A DNA stretch of 64,000 nucleotides from CAYUQT01 sp964596165 (GCA_964596165.1 CAZQTW010000004.1:92687-156686); one strand, 5' to 3'. Counted from the first letter of the stretch, positions 36,974 to 46,509 are shown. Numbers and translations are program-made. Notes: a model not told the origin generated them from the sequence alone.

Positions 36974-38393
36974 TGGACGCCTTTGCCTTTCTCCTGGCCT
37001 TCCTGTCCGCTCGGGGGGTGTATTGATCCGCGTCTCCTGCCCTCCTCGCCGCTCGCCTGGTTGTTCCCCCGGGTGCCAGGTCCGCCGGACGCGCATCCTT
37101 GTACTTGTCCAGGGCGGCCTGAAGCACCTTGGCGGCGGCAGCCGCCTCGCCGTCAAGCGATTCCACCTTCAAAGGGCGTTGTTCATCGGGGTCTCTGTCG
37201 AGATCATGGAATCTCCCGTCGCGGTACAGCTTGTATCGTTGGTTGGCCGCAAACTCTCCTCTCAGTTGTTCCTGATGCCAGAACCAGCAGTAGTACCACT
37301 GGCGCGGCGTACCCTTTTCGCCGCGAAGCTGGGGCAGGAAGCTGCACCCGTCGATCTTCAGTTCGGCGGGTACCTTTACGCCGGCGGCTTCGCAGATCGT
37401 CGGCAGGAAATCGGTACTGTCTACCAGGTCCTGGCAGACCTTGCCGGAGGCAATCGTGCCCGGCCAACTGGCGATCAGTGGCACGTGCATGCCGGTGACG
37501 GTGGTCCTTCCCTTGCCGCCGACGACCACCTTGTCGCCCATCATCGACCGCGTGCCCGCGCCCGTACCGTTGTCGCCGGTGAAGAGGATCAGCGTCTTCT
37601 CGCGCAAACCGTTCTCTTCCAGGTATGCCACCAGCTTGCCGATGAGCTTGTCCATGTATGCGACCATTCCGGCAAATCGAGGATTGACGTTGGACGCCCG
37701 GTTGGGCTGGGGTTTTTCGCCTCCCGTGTATTCCGGGCTGTCGGGGGTCGGATCGTACGGCGCGTGCGCGAGTATCATGGGGTAATAGAGAAAGAACGGC
37801 TTGTCCCTGTTGCGCCGGATAAAATCGAGGGCATAGGCGTTGACGATGTCGGGACCGTATTCGCCGTTCGTGTAGTCCACGGGCTTGCCGTTGATCTCCA
37901 AGCCCGGGTTCTTGTATCGGCCGGGACGGCGGAGGTGCTGCCAGAGGCAGTACTCGTCAAAGCCGAACCTCTTCGGCTGATCCAACTCTCGCCCCAGTTG
38001 CCACTTACCTGCCATGCACGTGGCGTAGCCGGCGTTCTTGAAGAGGTTGCCGAACGTCGTGGTCGAGGGGTCCATGTAACCGAACTGAACGTAGTTCCTT
38101 ATATTGTAGATGCCGGTCATGAGCTGCGAACGAGTGGGCGTAAACAGCGGCTGTACGTAACAGTGAGAGAATCGTACGCCGCCCGCCGCAAGGTTGTCGA
38201 GAACAGGCGTCTTGTACAACGTGCCGCCGTTCGCCCCGATACACTCGTAACCGAGGTCGTCGGCCATGATGAGGACGACGTTGGGCTTTCTCGCCACGGC
38301 CGACGTCTGATCGCCGGCGGCAATCGCACTCCTGTCACCCCGTCCATACAACACAACCGCGACCGTCGAAACAATGAGAAAGGTCCGTGCCAT
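36963..38393 (-). CDS. Sulfatase homologue with Phe at the formylglycine position, probably inactive or repurposed
   Basis: A 476-residue exported protein. The sulfatase scaffold is intact: NVVLIMADDLGYECIGANGG, GKWQLGRELD, LFTGDNGTGAGTR and KVVVGGKGRTT. At the catalytic position the sequence is QPLFTPTRSQLMTG, where relatives read PLCTPSR: residue 84 is Phe (minus-strand codon TTT, 38144-38142), one base from TGT. Without Cys or Ser no formylglycine can form, so sulfate hydrolysis by the normal mechanism is excluded. The frame is otherwise undamaged, which suggests recent inactivation, sequencing error or a binding role. The tail is Arg/Lys-rich. Confidence 0.88.
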   Translation of the reverse strand: MARTFLIVSTVAVVLYGRGDRSAIAAGDQTSAVARKPNVVLIMADDLGYECIGANGGTLYKTPVLDNLAAGGVRFSHCYVQPLFTPTRSQLMTGIYNIRNYVQFGYMDPSTTTFGNLFKNAGYATCMAGKWQLGRELDQPKRFGFDEYCLWQHLRRPGRYKNPGLEINGKPVDYTNGEYGPDIVNAYALDFIRRNRDKPFFLYYPMILAHAPYDPTPDSPEYTGGEKPQPNRASNVNPRFAGMVAYMDKLIGKLVAYLEENGLREKTLILFTGDNGTGAGTRSMMGDKVVVGGKGRTTVTGMHVPLIASWPGTIASGKVCQDLVDSTDFLPTICEAAGVKVPAELKIDGCSFLPQLRGEKGTPRQWYYCWFWHQEQLRGEFAANQRYKLYRDGRFHDLDRDPDEQRPLKVESLDGEAAAAAKVLQAALDKYKDARPADLAPGGTTRRAARRAGDADQYTPRADRKARRKAKASNAD

Positions 38394-38426
38394 CGCGTAT
38401 CCGACTGATCCTGAGAAACACCCTGC

Positions 38427-39875
38427 CTATGCGCGTGGTCTCCGCGACCCTCGACGTTGTCCTCCGCCACCGGCTCCGCCACCCCGGCGGCCGGCGCCTT
38501 GCCGCCAACGGGGCCGAGCCAACTGCGAATTCCACACGTCGTAGGCCGCCCGTAGTTCCTTAACCCTGTCCGGTTGACTGGAAGCCACATTGTCCTTTTC
38601 GCTGATGTCCTTGGCCAAATGGAATAGTTCCGGTGCGCCCGGAGCCAGTCCCTCCAACTTCCACTCGCCCATCCGGATCGCCCATTGTTGGCCGAATCGC
38701 CAGAAAAGCCGATCATGAGGCGGGTTCTTGCTCGGGCCCGTCAGATAGGGAATGAGATTCACGCCATCCAGCTTCGATTCGGCACCGATCTTCCCGCCCG
38801 CTGCCGCAACGGCCGTCGGGAGGATATCCAGCGAGATGACCGGTTGCTCATAGACCGCTCCTGCCGGTAGACGCCCTTTCCACTGCACCATGAACGGCAC
38901 ACGGATGCCCCCTTCGAGCACCTGGCCCTTGAAGCCACGCAGCGGGTCATTACAAGAGGTCGTTTGCTGCGTAGGCCCTCCGTTGTCGCTGATGAAGAAG
39001 ATCAGGGTGTCCTCTTCCAGTCTGGCTTCACGAAGCTTGGCCAGTACCTCTCCGACGGCGTCATCCATGGCCGAAAGCATTGCGGCAAAGGTGCGACGCT
39101 TCGGATCGCCGATCGCACCGAACCGCGACAGGTACTTGTCGGTCGACTGCAACGGGGAATGGACGGCGTTGAACGGCAGGTAGGCGAAGAAGGGCTCGTT
39201 CTGATGACGCCGGATGAAGGAGACGGCCTCGCGAGCAAAGGCTTCCGTGAGGTATGTCCGTTCATCGACCGGCTCGGTACCTCGAAGGATCAGCCCGCCC
39301 TTGTCACTAGGGGTCGAAAGATACGGATGCGAACCGGCCAGAAAGCCAAAGAACTCGTCAAAACCCCGTTTCATCGGGTGGAACTCGGGCTTGTACCCCA
39401 GGTGCCACTTCCCGAACATCCCCGTGGCGTACCCGAGCGACTTCAGCCGGTCGGCAATCGTCACTTCCGTCAGCGGTAGACCAAAGCTGGAATCAGCCTG
39501 CTCGGCCGGACCCGGGTTGAACTCATGCCCGAAGCGCTGTTGATAACGGCCGGTCATCAGCCCCGCCCGCGTGGGGCTGCACACCGGACACGAAACGTAG
39601 CCGTGGGTGAAACGGATGCCGTTCCTCGCAATCGAGTCAAGTGCCGGAGTCGGAATGTCCCTGCAACCTTGTACGCCCAGCTCGGCGTAACCCTGATCGT
39701 CGGAGACAATGAGGAGAATGTTGGGGGGCCGAGGTCTCGAGGATGCCGCCTCGACGGGCAGGCATCGCCCAAGCGCCATCGCCGCCGTACCCGACGCAGC
39801 CCAGCTAAGGAAGTCCCGCCGATTCAACGACTCAACACGCGACCATTCGGCATCAAACGACCGGGCCGTACCCAT
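38427..39875 (-). CDS. Tat-exported sulfatase with basic Gly/Arg-rich tail
   Basis: A 482-residue sulfatase. The leader NRRDFLSWAASGTAAMALG is twin-arginine type. Metal motif NILLIVSDDQGYAELGVQG, formylglycine CSPTRAGLMTGRYQQRFGHE with Cys present, KWHLG and FISDNGGPTQQT are complete. The last 30 residues are very rich in Gly and Arg (RRGGGAGGGGQRRGSRRPR), an unusual basic tail that could bind anionic glycans. It heads the three-sulfatase block 39875-35528, with gaps of 33 bp and an 11-bp overlap, so one transcript is likely. Confidence 0.92.
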   Translation of the reverse strand: MGTARSFDAEWSRVESLNRRDFLSWAASGTAAMALGRCLPVEAASSRPRPPNILLIVSDDQGYAELGVQGCRDIPTPALDSIARNGIRFTHGYVSCPVCSPTRAGLMTGRYQQRFGHEFNPGPAEQADSSFGLPLTEVTIADRLKSLGYATGMFGKWHLGYKPEFHPMKRGFDEFFGFLAGSHPYLSTPSDKGGLILRGTEPVDERTYLTEAFAREAVSFIRRHQNEPFFAYLPFNAVHSPLQSTDKYLSRFGAIGDPKRRTFAAMLSAMDDAVGEVLAKLREARLEEDTLIFFISDNGGPTQQTTSCNDPLRGFKGQVLEGGIRVPFMVQWKGRLPAGAVYEQPVISLDILPTAVAAAGGKIGAESKLDGVNLIPYLTGPSKNPPHDRLFWRFGQQWAIRMGEWKLEGLAPGAPELFHLAKDISEKDNVASSQPDRVKELRAAYDVWNSQLARPRWRQGAGRRGGGAGGGGQRRGSRRPRA

Positions 39876-40174
39876 GGGTTGGACCCTTTCAAGAATTGCC
39901 TGCCGCGATCGTCTCTATGATCGCCCAGTTGGATTCTCAGGGCAACTCCTCGGAGGCATCACGAAGATGAAAACGTCAGGGCGTCGCGCTTCCGCCGCCG
40001 TCCACGTTCGGACTGACATCTGTTCCAACGTGTGGAGTTGTCGATTATTTCCAAACAAGAACACGAGCCAATGGATCGCCGCGGCCGCCGAATGCGTCGC
40101 TGTTGGCAGGGAGTTGTCGGCAAAAGCGTTGATCCGGTAGACTCCCTTGGAGTTCACCGCGGGTAAGTCGCGAC
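39876..40174. other. Intergenic, nothing recognised
   Basis: The space between the divergent sulfatase genes up to the esterase remnant. Short frames on both strands lack familiar motifs. A leader for the minus-strand sulfatase (GAAAGGG before its ATG) is the only signal I can point to. Confidence 0.4.
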
Positions 40175-40390
40175 CGACGGTTCGAAGAAAAAGCGCGGCC
40201 ACGAATGGTCATATCGCAGAAGGGGGAGATCCGCGGCGACGAAGGCGTCGTGAGCCGTCCGCAGGTCCCTGAGCCCGTGGCCGTCCGGTACGGATGGGCG
40301 AACAATCCCGAGGTGAGCCCGTTCAACAAGGAGGAATTGACGGCCACGCCGTTGCGGACGGACAATTTCCCGATAATCACGAAGGACTGA
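40175..40390 (+). pseudogene. C-terminal fragment of a sialate O-acetylesterase
   Basis: The frame ending at TGA 40388-40390 gives PEPVAVRYGWANNPEVSPFN and then ATPLRTDNFP, the conserved end of secreted sialate O-acetylesterases (SGNH family; relatives read P-V-A-V-R-Y-A-W with N-K-E-G-L-P-A-S-P-F-R-T-D). The rest of that roughly 500-residue enzyme is absent upstream. It is a remnant, 65 bp before an intact sulfatase. Motif recognised from memory. Confidence 0.65.
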
Positions 40391-40454
40391 AGACAGCAGG
40401 CATTGACGGGGTTCCTGAAAGACCCACGGGATACCGACAAGGAGTCGCAAGCGG

Positions 40455-41900
40455 ATGCGCACAATACACAGAACGCTCCTGGTGGTCGCTCTACCTGGGG
40501 TCATGGCAACGGCGGGGCCCGGTGTCGGTTTGGCTGCGGATACGAACCGGCCGCCGAACTTCGTCATCATCTTCCTTGACGACTCCGGCTATGCGGACTT
40601 CCACCCCTTTGGCAAGCCGCCCTATGCGACGCCCAATGTCGAGCGGTTGGCCCAAGAAGGTTGCTGCTATCGCAACTTCTACGTGCCACAGGCGATCTGC
40701 TCGGCTTCCCGGGCGGCTCTCCTAACGGGCTGTTATCCGGAGAGGACCAAGGTTTTCGGCGCACACCCGCCGCGTGCCCGGGGGCTCGACCCGAAATATG
40801 CCACCATCGGATCGGTCCTCAAGACCAGAGGTTATGCCACGGCGGTTTTCGGCAAGTGGCACATCGGGGACCAGCCGGAGACACGCCCGCCGGCAAGGGG
40901 GTTCGACGAGTCCTGCGGCCTGATGTACTCCAACGACATGTGGGAACACCATCCGGAGAACCGCGAATTCTGGAGCCAACATCCGCTTCAGTTCTGGGAG
41001 AACGGCAAGGTCACCATCGAACGGGTCACGAAAGAACACCAGAAGATGCTCACCACCTGGTACACCGAGCATGCCGTCGATTTCATCAGGCGTCACAGGA
41101 ACGAGCCGTTCTTCCTCTACGTGCCGCACTCCATGCCGCATGTTCCCATTGCTTGCAGCACGAGGTTCGAAGGCAAATCCGGGGCGGGGTTGTACGGCGA
41201 CGTCATGCTGGAGATCGACTGGTCGGTGGGCGAAATCAACAAGGCACTGAAGGACAACGGCCTTGAGGACAACACGCTGGTGATGATGTCGTCCGACAAC
41301 GGCCCGTGGATCTCTTACGGGAACCATGCGGGAAAAACGCCGTTTCGCGAGGCAAAGGCCACCAGCTTCGACGGCGGAACGCGCAGCGCGTGTATCATCA
41401 AGTTCCCGGGGCACATCAAACCGGGTTCGGTGTCGGAGAAAACGTTCTGTTCGATTGACATCCTTCCGACGCTGGCGTCCCTGGCGGGGGCGGCTCTGCC
41501 GGCCAACCCGGTCGACGGCAAGAACGTGTGGGACCTGATCGTCGATAAGCCGGGCGCTCGCAATCCGAACGCCTACTACTCATTCACGACGGGCCAGAAC
41601 GTTGAGGGAATCATCAGCGGCGACGGGCGGTGGAAGCTCCACCTGCCGCATGCCTACCGAACGCTGGTCGTGGCCGGAAGGGACGGCAAACCCGGCACGT
41701 ATGAAAACAAGCGAATCGAGTTGTCACTGTTCGATCTGAAAAAAGATCCGTACGAAACGACCAATGTGGCAGACAGGTACCCGCGGGTCGCGACCCAGTT
41801 GAGGGAACAAGCACTGGAGCATCAACGCAAGTTCTATGGGCATACGGACGGACCGCCGAGGGCCGCAACACGTCAATCACCTTCGACGGTCAAACCGTGA
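40455..41900 (+). CDS. Secreted sulfatase
   Basis: A 481-residue sulfatase on the plus strand with a signal peptide (RTLLVVALPGVMATAGPGVGLA) and AAGGAG upstream. NFVIIFLDDSGYADFHPFG supplies the metal Asp pair, CSASRAALLTGCYPERTKVFG the formylglycine motif with Cys present, GKWHIGDQPE and MSSDNGPWISYGNHAG the remaining sites; the G-x-x-x-P-F-R-E-x-K block follows. This matches arylsulfatase A-like S1 members. It is the only plus-strand sulfatase and has a fragment of another glycan enzyme on each side. Confidence 0.93.
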   Translation: MRTIHRTLLVVALPGVMATAGPGVGLAADTNRPPNFVIIFLDDSGYADFHPFGKPPYATPNVERLAQEGCCYRNFYVPQAICSASRAALLTGCYPERTKVFGAHPPRARGLDPKYATIGSVLKTRGYATAVFGKWHIGDQPETRPPARGFDESCGLMYSNDMWEHHPENREFWSQHPLQFWENGKVTIERVTKEHQKMLTTWYTEHAVDFIRRHRNEPFFLYVPHSMPHVPIACSTRFEGKSGAGLYGDVMLEIDWSVGEINKALKDNGLEDNTLVMMSSDNGPWISYGNHAGKTPFREAKATSFDGGTRSACIIKFPGHIKPGSVSEKTFCSIDILPTLASLAGAALPANPVDGKNVWDLIVDKPGARNPNAYYSFTTGQNVEGIISGDGRWKLHLPHAYRTLVVAGRDGKPGTYENKRIELSLFDLKKDPYETTNVADRYPRVATQLREQALEHQRKFYGHTDGPPRAATRQSPSTVKP

Positions 41901-42331
41901 ATGAAGCTAACGGCCAAGGATTCATTCGGTCGAAGGGGGCGAACCCGGGTCTTGAGATGCATCGGTCACTCGACGGGGAATGATAGGTTGAACCTGTCGA
42001 GTCAGTTGAAAGGCGTCCAAGCGAACGACCATGAAGCGAACGATCCTTTCGCTCGCGTTCATGTTTCTGATCTTGCCCGCCCGCCCAAACATCACCGACG
42101 TTTCAATGAGGAGACCAAACCTCGTCTCATTGAGAACGACCGCACCCTCTACATGCCCTCGGAGTTTCTGCTGTCGGCGCTTCTGAAGAACAATCAGGCC
42201 GGCCTTCCGCGACCGGCGATGCCGGGCCGCCGAATACATCCATCGCCGCAACGAAAACCCTCTTCTTCTTGTCCGTGCCCCTGGCGTCTCCGCACACACC
42301 GTTGGCTGTCAACGAGCCTTGGAAAATCCCG
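41901..42331 (+). other. Intergenic region with a possible decayed secreted-protein gene
   Basis: At 42030 an ATG starts a signal-peptide-like segment (MKRTILSLAFMFLILPARP) followed by about 30 codons and a stop. The neighbouring frame then reads LIENDRTLYMPSEFLLSALL and later a third frame gives further protein-like sequence. The switch between frames and the leader suggest a degraded exported protein, perhaps BNR/sialidase-like, but the identity is not secure. Confidence 0.3.
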
Positions 42332-43765
42332 CTAACCCTCGCCGTGACGCCCAAGAATCCCCTTGGTGATTCGGTTCAGGAAGATGGGCAGGTAGAACGG
42401 CAGCCACTGCGGTTGTGGATAGTCTCGCACGATTCGGATGATCCGCTTCGGGTTCAAGTAGAACCGCCGGTTGGCCAGACGCTGGTACGCAAAGAAGACG
42501 TCGTCCGGAACCTCGGAGCAATTCACCCGTACGGTCGCATAATTCACGTCGTCATAACGGACGTTGACCAGTCGTTCCGGGTGTGTCCTCATGACCTCGT
42601 CATACAGGCGCGTGTGCGGGAACGGCATGACCGTGAAGAAGGAAGCCGTGTGCAGCCGCGATCCGCACGCGACGTCCACGGTCTGGCGCAGCTCCTCCTC
42701 CGTCTCCGTGGGGAACCCGAGCATCATGAAGCCGTTCGCGAAGACGCCCCGATCCACGGCCATCTCGATGCCCTTCAAAAACCGCGGAATGTCAAGGCGC
42801 TTGCCCGTGTACTGCTGAATTCGCGGAGATCCTGCTTCGAGGGCAAAGCTGCAAAAATGCATCCCCGTGTCCACCATCGCGTCGACGACATCCTGATCGA
42901 GGATGTCCGCGCGAACGGCGTTGGGAAACGTCATCTTGAACCGCAAATTGCGACGGTGGACCTGTTGACTGAACTCGAAAACACGCTTCTTGTCGAGATT
43001 GAAGATGTCGTCCAGGAATTCGACTTCCTTTATCCCCCACCGACGCACGGCGTATTCGATTTCCGCCACCATACGCTCCGGCGAGTGGGCGCGGAAACGT
43101 TTGCCGAAGATGTTGTGGCACCACATGCATTGGTAGGGGCACCCACGACTGCTCACCAGACACACATACCGTCGCTTGGGCAGCGGTGTCATCGACTGCA
43201 GACTCCAGTATTTCCGCAGATCAATGAGGTCGTAGGCCGGGGGAGGCAGCGTATCAAGATCCTCGACCACGGGGGTGTGTCCCGGATTGGTGACGACTTG
43301 CCCGTCACGATCGCGCCAAATCAGACCGGGAACCTGACTCAGGTCTCTGCTGTCAAACCACGCGCGAATGACCTGCTCGAACGCCAGTTCTCCCTCACCC
43401 ACGACCGCCGCGTCGGCAGTCGTGCCCTCCATGACCGCCTCCCGAACGGCGGATGTGTGCGGTCCGCCCAGCACAATGAGGGCGCTCGGCAACCCATGAC
43501 GGACCTTTCGAGTGAGCTCGCCCAGCGAATGAGCGCCGGTGCTGATACACCCCAACCCGACGATGTCCGCTTCGAATTCGATCGCCCGACGAGCCAGTTG
43601 GTCAACCGTGCAGTCGTCCGCTCGCTGGTTCACCAGTTGAATGTCTATGTCGAACTTGGAACGGAGGTAGGCCGCTAAATAGAGGATACCCATCGGCGGT
43701 GTGGCCAAATAGTAGGTGAATGTCCGGCGCCCGATGTTCGCCAGGAACAAGCGCAATCGTTTCAT
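42332..43765 (-). CDS. B12-binding-domain radical SAM protein
   Basis: A 477-residue protein. Residues about 1-150 look like a cobalamin-binding domain (PMGILYLAAYLR, DIVGLGCIS, ALIVLGGPHTS, VVGEGELAFEQVI), although the DxHxxG His motif is not evident. Residues about 190-400 are a radical SAM/Elp3-type barrel with the cluster motif SSRGCPYQCMWC (CxxxCxxC) and LEAGSPRIQQYTGK. Relatives methylate unactivated carbons or build lipids and secondary metabolites. There are no clear partner genes, so the reaction is unassigned. It is predicted to be cytoplasmic. Confidence 0.88.
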   Translation of the reverse strand: MKRLRLFLANIGRRTFTYYLATPPMGILYLAAYLRSKFDIDIQLVNQRADDCTVDQLARRAIEFEADIVGLGCISTGAHSLGELTRKVRHGLPSALIVLGGPHTSAVREAVMEGTTADAAVVGEGELAFEQVIRAWFDSRDLSQVPGLIWRDRDGQVVTNPGHTPVVEDLDTLPPPAYDLIDLRKYWSLQSMTPLPKRRYVCLVSSRGCPYQCMWCHNIFGKRFRAHSPERMVAEIEYAVRRWGIKEVEFLDDIFNLDKKRVFEFSQQVHRRNLRFKMTFPNAVRADILDQDVVDAMVDTGMHFCSFALEAGSPRIQQYTGKRLDIPRFLKGIEMAVDRGVFANGFMMLGFPTETEEELRQTVDVACGSRLHTASFFTVMPFPHTRLYDEVMRTHPERLVNVRYDDVNYATVRVNCSEVPDDVFFAYQRLANRRFYLNPKRIIRIVRDYPQPQWLPFYLPIFLNRITKGILGRHGEG

Positions 43766-44147
43766 CTGGCGGACAGCTCCCTACGTAAGGCCGCGCACCA
43801 ACCTTGCCCTTGGCTTGCGCAGACCTGAGTCTCTGCCCACACCGCACGTCAATGAAGATACACTTGCTATGCTAGACCCCCTGGCACCGACATGTCAAGA
43901 CGAGGCGATGTGGAAGACGAGGCATCTCAATGCCCCTGCCGCGGCGTGGTCGGTACCGCGGCCCAACACCTTGTTCGGACGCCAACGTCGGGTTCTTGAA
44001 CCAGGCAAAACACGCCTTCAAAGCCTTCTCTCCGGGGCCGCAACAATCCGATACGGCTTCGGTCTCAGTAAGCCACAGCGCCGACCCGCCTCCTATACGG
44101 TCACGTGTGCCGTTTCCGAATAAGCGGACGCAGCAGAGACGGTGCCG
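43766..44147. other. Intergenic, nothing recognised
   Basis: About 380 bp between two minus-strand genes. It should hold the promoter of the radical SAM gene; a TTGACG near 43850 on the minus strand has no convincing -10 partner. No RNA structure or coding motif stands out. Confidence 0.4.
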
Positions 44148-46271
44148 TCATTGCACGTAGCCCAGGTCACGGAGTCGCCGGTGCTGCTCATCCTCGACGC
44201 GCCGGTCCCGAGGCGAAGCGAACTCGTTCGGATCGAAAGGCCTGAACGAGCTTCGCCACGACATGAAGTGCTGCATGAGTTGGTCCCTTGCGAGTGGCGC
44301 GTCCTCCGCCAGATTGCGTTGCTCGCCGGCATCCTTCAACAAGTCAAAGAGCTCCAGGTCCTTACCGGATCGGCGGAATCGCACGATCAGTTTCCAGCGA
44401 TCGTCGAAAACCGCATGGAGCCTCGCCTGCCAGGGAGACGGGTCGAAGCCGGGGTTAAGCCGCGCGACCATGTCCAGTGACGACGCCGCCCAGCCAAGGT
44501 ACTCGATATGGGCTTGCCGCTCCGCAGGCCGCGTCGCCGGTTCGATCGCGAGCCCAAGGTGCTGCGCCATCAACTTGCCCGATTGTCTGCATTCCGCCCC
44601 CGCCCAGGAAAGCACCGTCGGGAAGATGTCCAAGGTCTGAACCAGTCGGCTCACGCGGCCGGGTCGAAGCGCCTTCGGCCAACGGACGATCAAGGGAACG
44701 TGAGCGATCGTATTGAAGACGGAGAACTGGTGTCCCAACAGGCCGTGTTCTCCGAGTCCCTCGCCATGATCCGATGTCAAGATGAGGATGGTCTGGTCAA
44801 GATCGGCTTCTGCCGCCAGAAGCCGCATCAGGTCGGCCAGATGATCGTCGGCCTCTCGGACACGCGCATCATACAAACCGGAGAGGATCGCGATGTCGTC
44901 CTTGCTGTAGATGGGATTGCCGGCCAGGGCGTACTGCCAGGTCAGCGAATCATCGTTGAAGCCGCTCCAAAAGGACCGCGGCAGATCGTTCGGACGAACG
45001 AATTCCCGCCGGTAGGCTATGCGGGGTTGGTAGGGGTCGTGAGTCTCCATGTAGTTGACGAACAGGAAGAAAGGTCGCGAGCGGTCGCGGCTCTTGAGCC
45101 ATCGGGCCGCCAGTTCTGTAGTCGCGTGGCCACCGGCGTCTTCGATAAACCACCGACCCAGGATCGGTGCCAGGAATTCGAACCGTCCAAGAAACCGTAT
45201 GAAGAAGGGGGTCATGATCATTCGCGATGAATACCCCAAATCCCTCGGTATCGCGAATCGCTCGAAACCCTGAGCCAGGTTCGTTACGGGCGAAACAATG
45301 GGGTTGTTTGCCAAGGCCATGGTCTGGTAGCCCCGATCGCGCAACGCCTCGGCCAGGGTCACGAAGCGATCATCGAGCCACAGTCGATCAAAGCCGAAGC
45401 AAGCCCCATGCTGCGAAGGGTATAGGCCGGTGAAGATCGAGGCATGGGACGGGACCGTCCAGGCGCCCGGCGAGATGACCTTGTCGAAAACGAGGGCATC
45501 GGCGGCGATGGCGTCGATGTGCGGACTGGTCGGCCGACGGTAACCGTAGCAGCCCAGCCTATCGGCCCGGAGGGCGTCAAAAACAATCAGGACTATGTTG
45601 GGGGGGCTGGACGGCGCGGGCGCGGACGACTCAATCCTGTTCATCGGCCAAAAGCCGGTGGGCGAGCGAATCTCGGAGCGGCCGCGCCATTGCACGAAAA
45701 CCGAGGCGGCCAGCATTACGAACGCCAGCCAGGCAATCGGCCTACAGATCGCCGCCACACCGCGACCGACGATTGTCCGCCGGATCAGCGAGAAGAGCAA
45801 CGCGAACGGCAGGAGGACACCGAACCATATGCCCAAGAAAAGTGCCGCGCCGCGAACGCCGTCCGGAAGGACGGCTCCTCCCAACACCTGAATCAGCCAG
45901 ATGACCAAAAAGCCTTCGGCAACCAGCCACGCTGCAAGTGCAATTCCCCCAGGGTGGAACCACGTGGCCCAGCGCTTCAGCCACCGCCCCAGGACGGCAT
46001 TCACCGCGCAGGCAGTCGTGCACAACACCACTCCGAGAACCGAATGGGTGACAAGGAAATAGCTGAATAGGTCCGCCCACAGGCCCGGAGTCGTGGATCC
46101 GAGGTCATCTCTTCTCAGGAGTACGGATTCAATGAGGGTGGCAAGAATCCCTCCGGCCAGACCGACGGACAGACCACTTCGGAGCCACGCGAGACGAGGG
46201 CCAAGCCCGCAGCGCGTCGGACTGTCGGCTGATGGCTGGTTGGGTTCCGCGGAGAACGTATCACTTGGCAT
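44148..46271 (-). CDS. Membrane-anchored sulfatase-superfamily protein (Thr nucleophile type)
   Basis: A 707-residue protein with about five N-terminal transmembrane helices (about residues 25-210), then an alkaline phosphatase/sulfatase domain facing the periplasm: NIVLIVFDALRADRLGCYG (metal Asp), WTVPSHASIFTGLYPSQHG (nucleophile loop), FLFVNYMETHDPYQP and TSDHGEGLGEHGLLGH. At the place of the formylglycine Cys there is Thr, so it is not a classical sulfatase. The layout resembles LtaS/EptA-like phosphotransferases and similar enzymes that modify surface glycans or lipids. It is divergent from an SGNH hydrolase gene, which may act on the same envelope polymer. Confidence 0.88.
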   Translation of the reverse strand: MPSDTFSAEPNQPSADSPTRCGLGPRLAWLRSGLSVGLAGGILATLIESVLLRRDDLGSTTPGLWADLFSYFLVTHSVLGVVLCTTACAVNAVLGRWLKRWATWFHPGGIALAAWLVAEGFLVIWLIQVLGGAVLPDGVRGAALFLGIWFGVLLPFALLFSLIRRTIVGRGVAAICRPIAWLAFVMLAASVFVQWRGRSEIRSPTGFWPMNRIESSAPAPSSPPNIVLIVFDALRADRLGCYGYRRPTSPHIDAIAADALVFDKVISPGAWTVPSHASIFTGLYPSQHGACFGFDRLWLDDRFVTLAEALRDRGYQTMALANNPIVSPVTNLAQGFERFAIPRDLGYSSRMIMTPFFIRFLGRFEFLAPILGRWFIEDAGGHATTELAARWLKSRDRSRPFFLFVNYMETHDPYQPRIAYRREFVRPNDLPRSFWSGFNDDSLTWQYALAGNPIYSKDDIAILSGLYDARVREADDHLADLMRLLAAEADLDQTILILTSDHGEGLGEHGLLGHQFSVFNTIAHVPLIVRWPKALRPGRVSRLVQTLDIFPTVLSWAGAECRQSGKLMAQHLGLAIEPATRPAERQAHIEYLGWAASSLDMVARLNPGFDPSPWQARLHAVFDDRWKLIVRFRRSGKDLELFDLLKDAGEQRNLAEDAPLARDQLMQHFMSWRSSFRPFDPNEFASPRDRRVEDEQHRRLRDLGYVQ

Positions 46272-46390
46272 GGATTCTGGATCCCGGGATCAACTTCATA
46301 CTACCAATCGCCCACTTGGACAGGCAAGCACGGCGGCGCACGGGCGGAACGGGTGCGTCCGAAAGCCTACGTTTCCGTGGGGAGGCGGTC

Positions 46391-46396
46391 TATAAT
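46391..46396 (+). promoter_or_regulatory. Perfect -10 element (TATAAT) upstream of the SGNH gene
   Basis: TATAAT at 46391-46396 is 114 bp before the SGNH ATG. No good -35 hexamer lies 16-18 bp upstream (TACGTT at the 17-bp position), so the promoter may need an activator or be fortuitous. Confidence 0.35.
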
Positions 46397-46509
46397 GAGG
46401 CAAATGCCTTTGATCTGCAGAACGCCGGCCGTTGCCCGACAACGACGCCCATGGCCGCCTTCGGGGCCCTCGTGTCGGCACCGCTCGTCATAGCCAGGCA
46501 GCTCCGCCC

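Noticed and set aside
36813..38408. 531-codon open frame on the plus strand
   Set aside because: Antisense to two sulfatases whose motifs are complete apart from one residue; no start signal or domain of its own.
42269..43678. 469-codon open frame on the plus strand
   Set aside because: Antisense to the radical SAM gene, which has all its signature motifs.
46280..46291. Palindrome GATCCCGGGATC upstream of the membrane sulfatase homologue
   Set aside because: A perfect 12-bp palindrome is weak evidence in GC-rich DNA and there is no regulator gene nearby.
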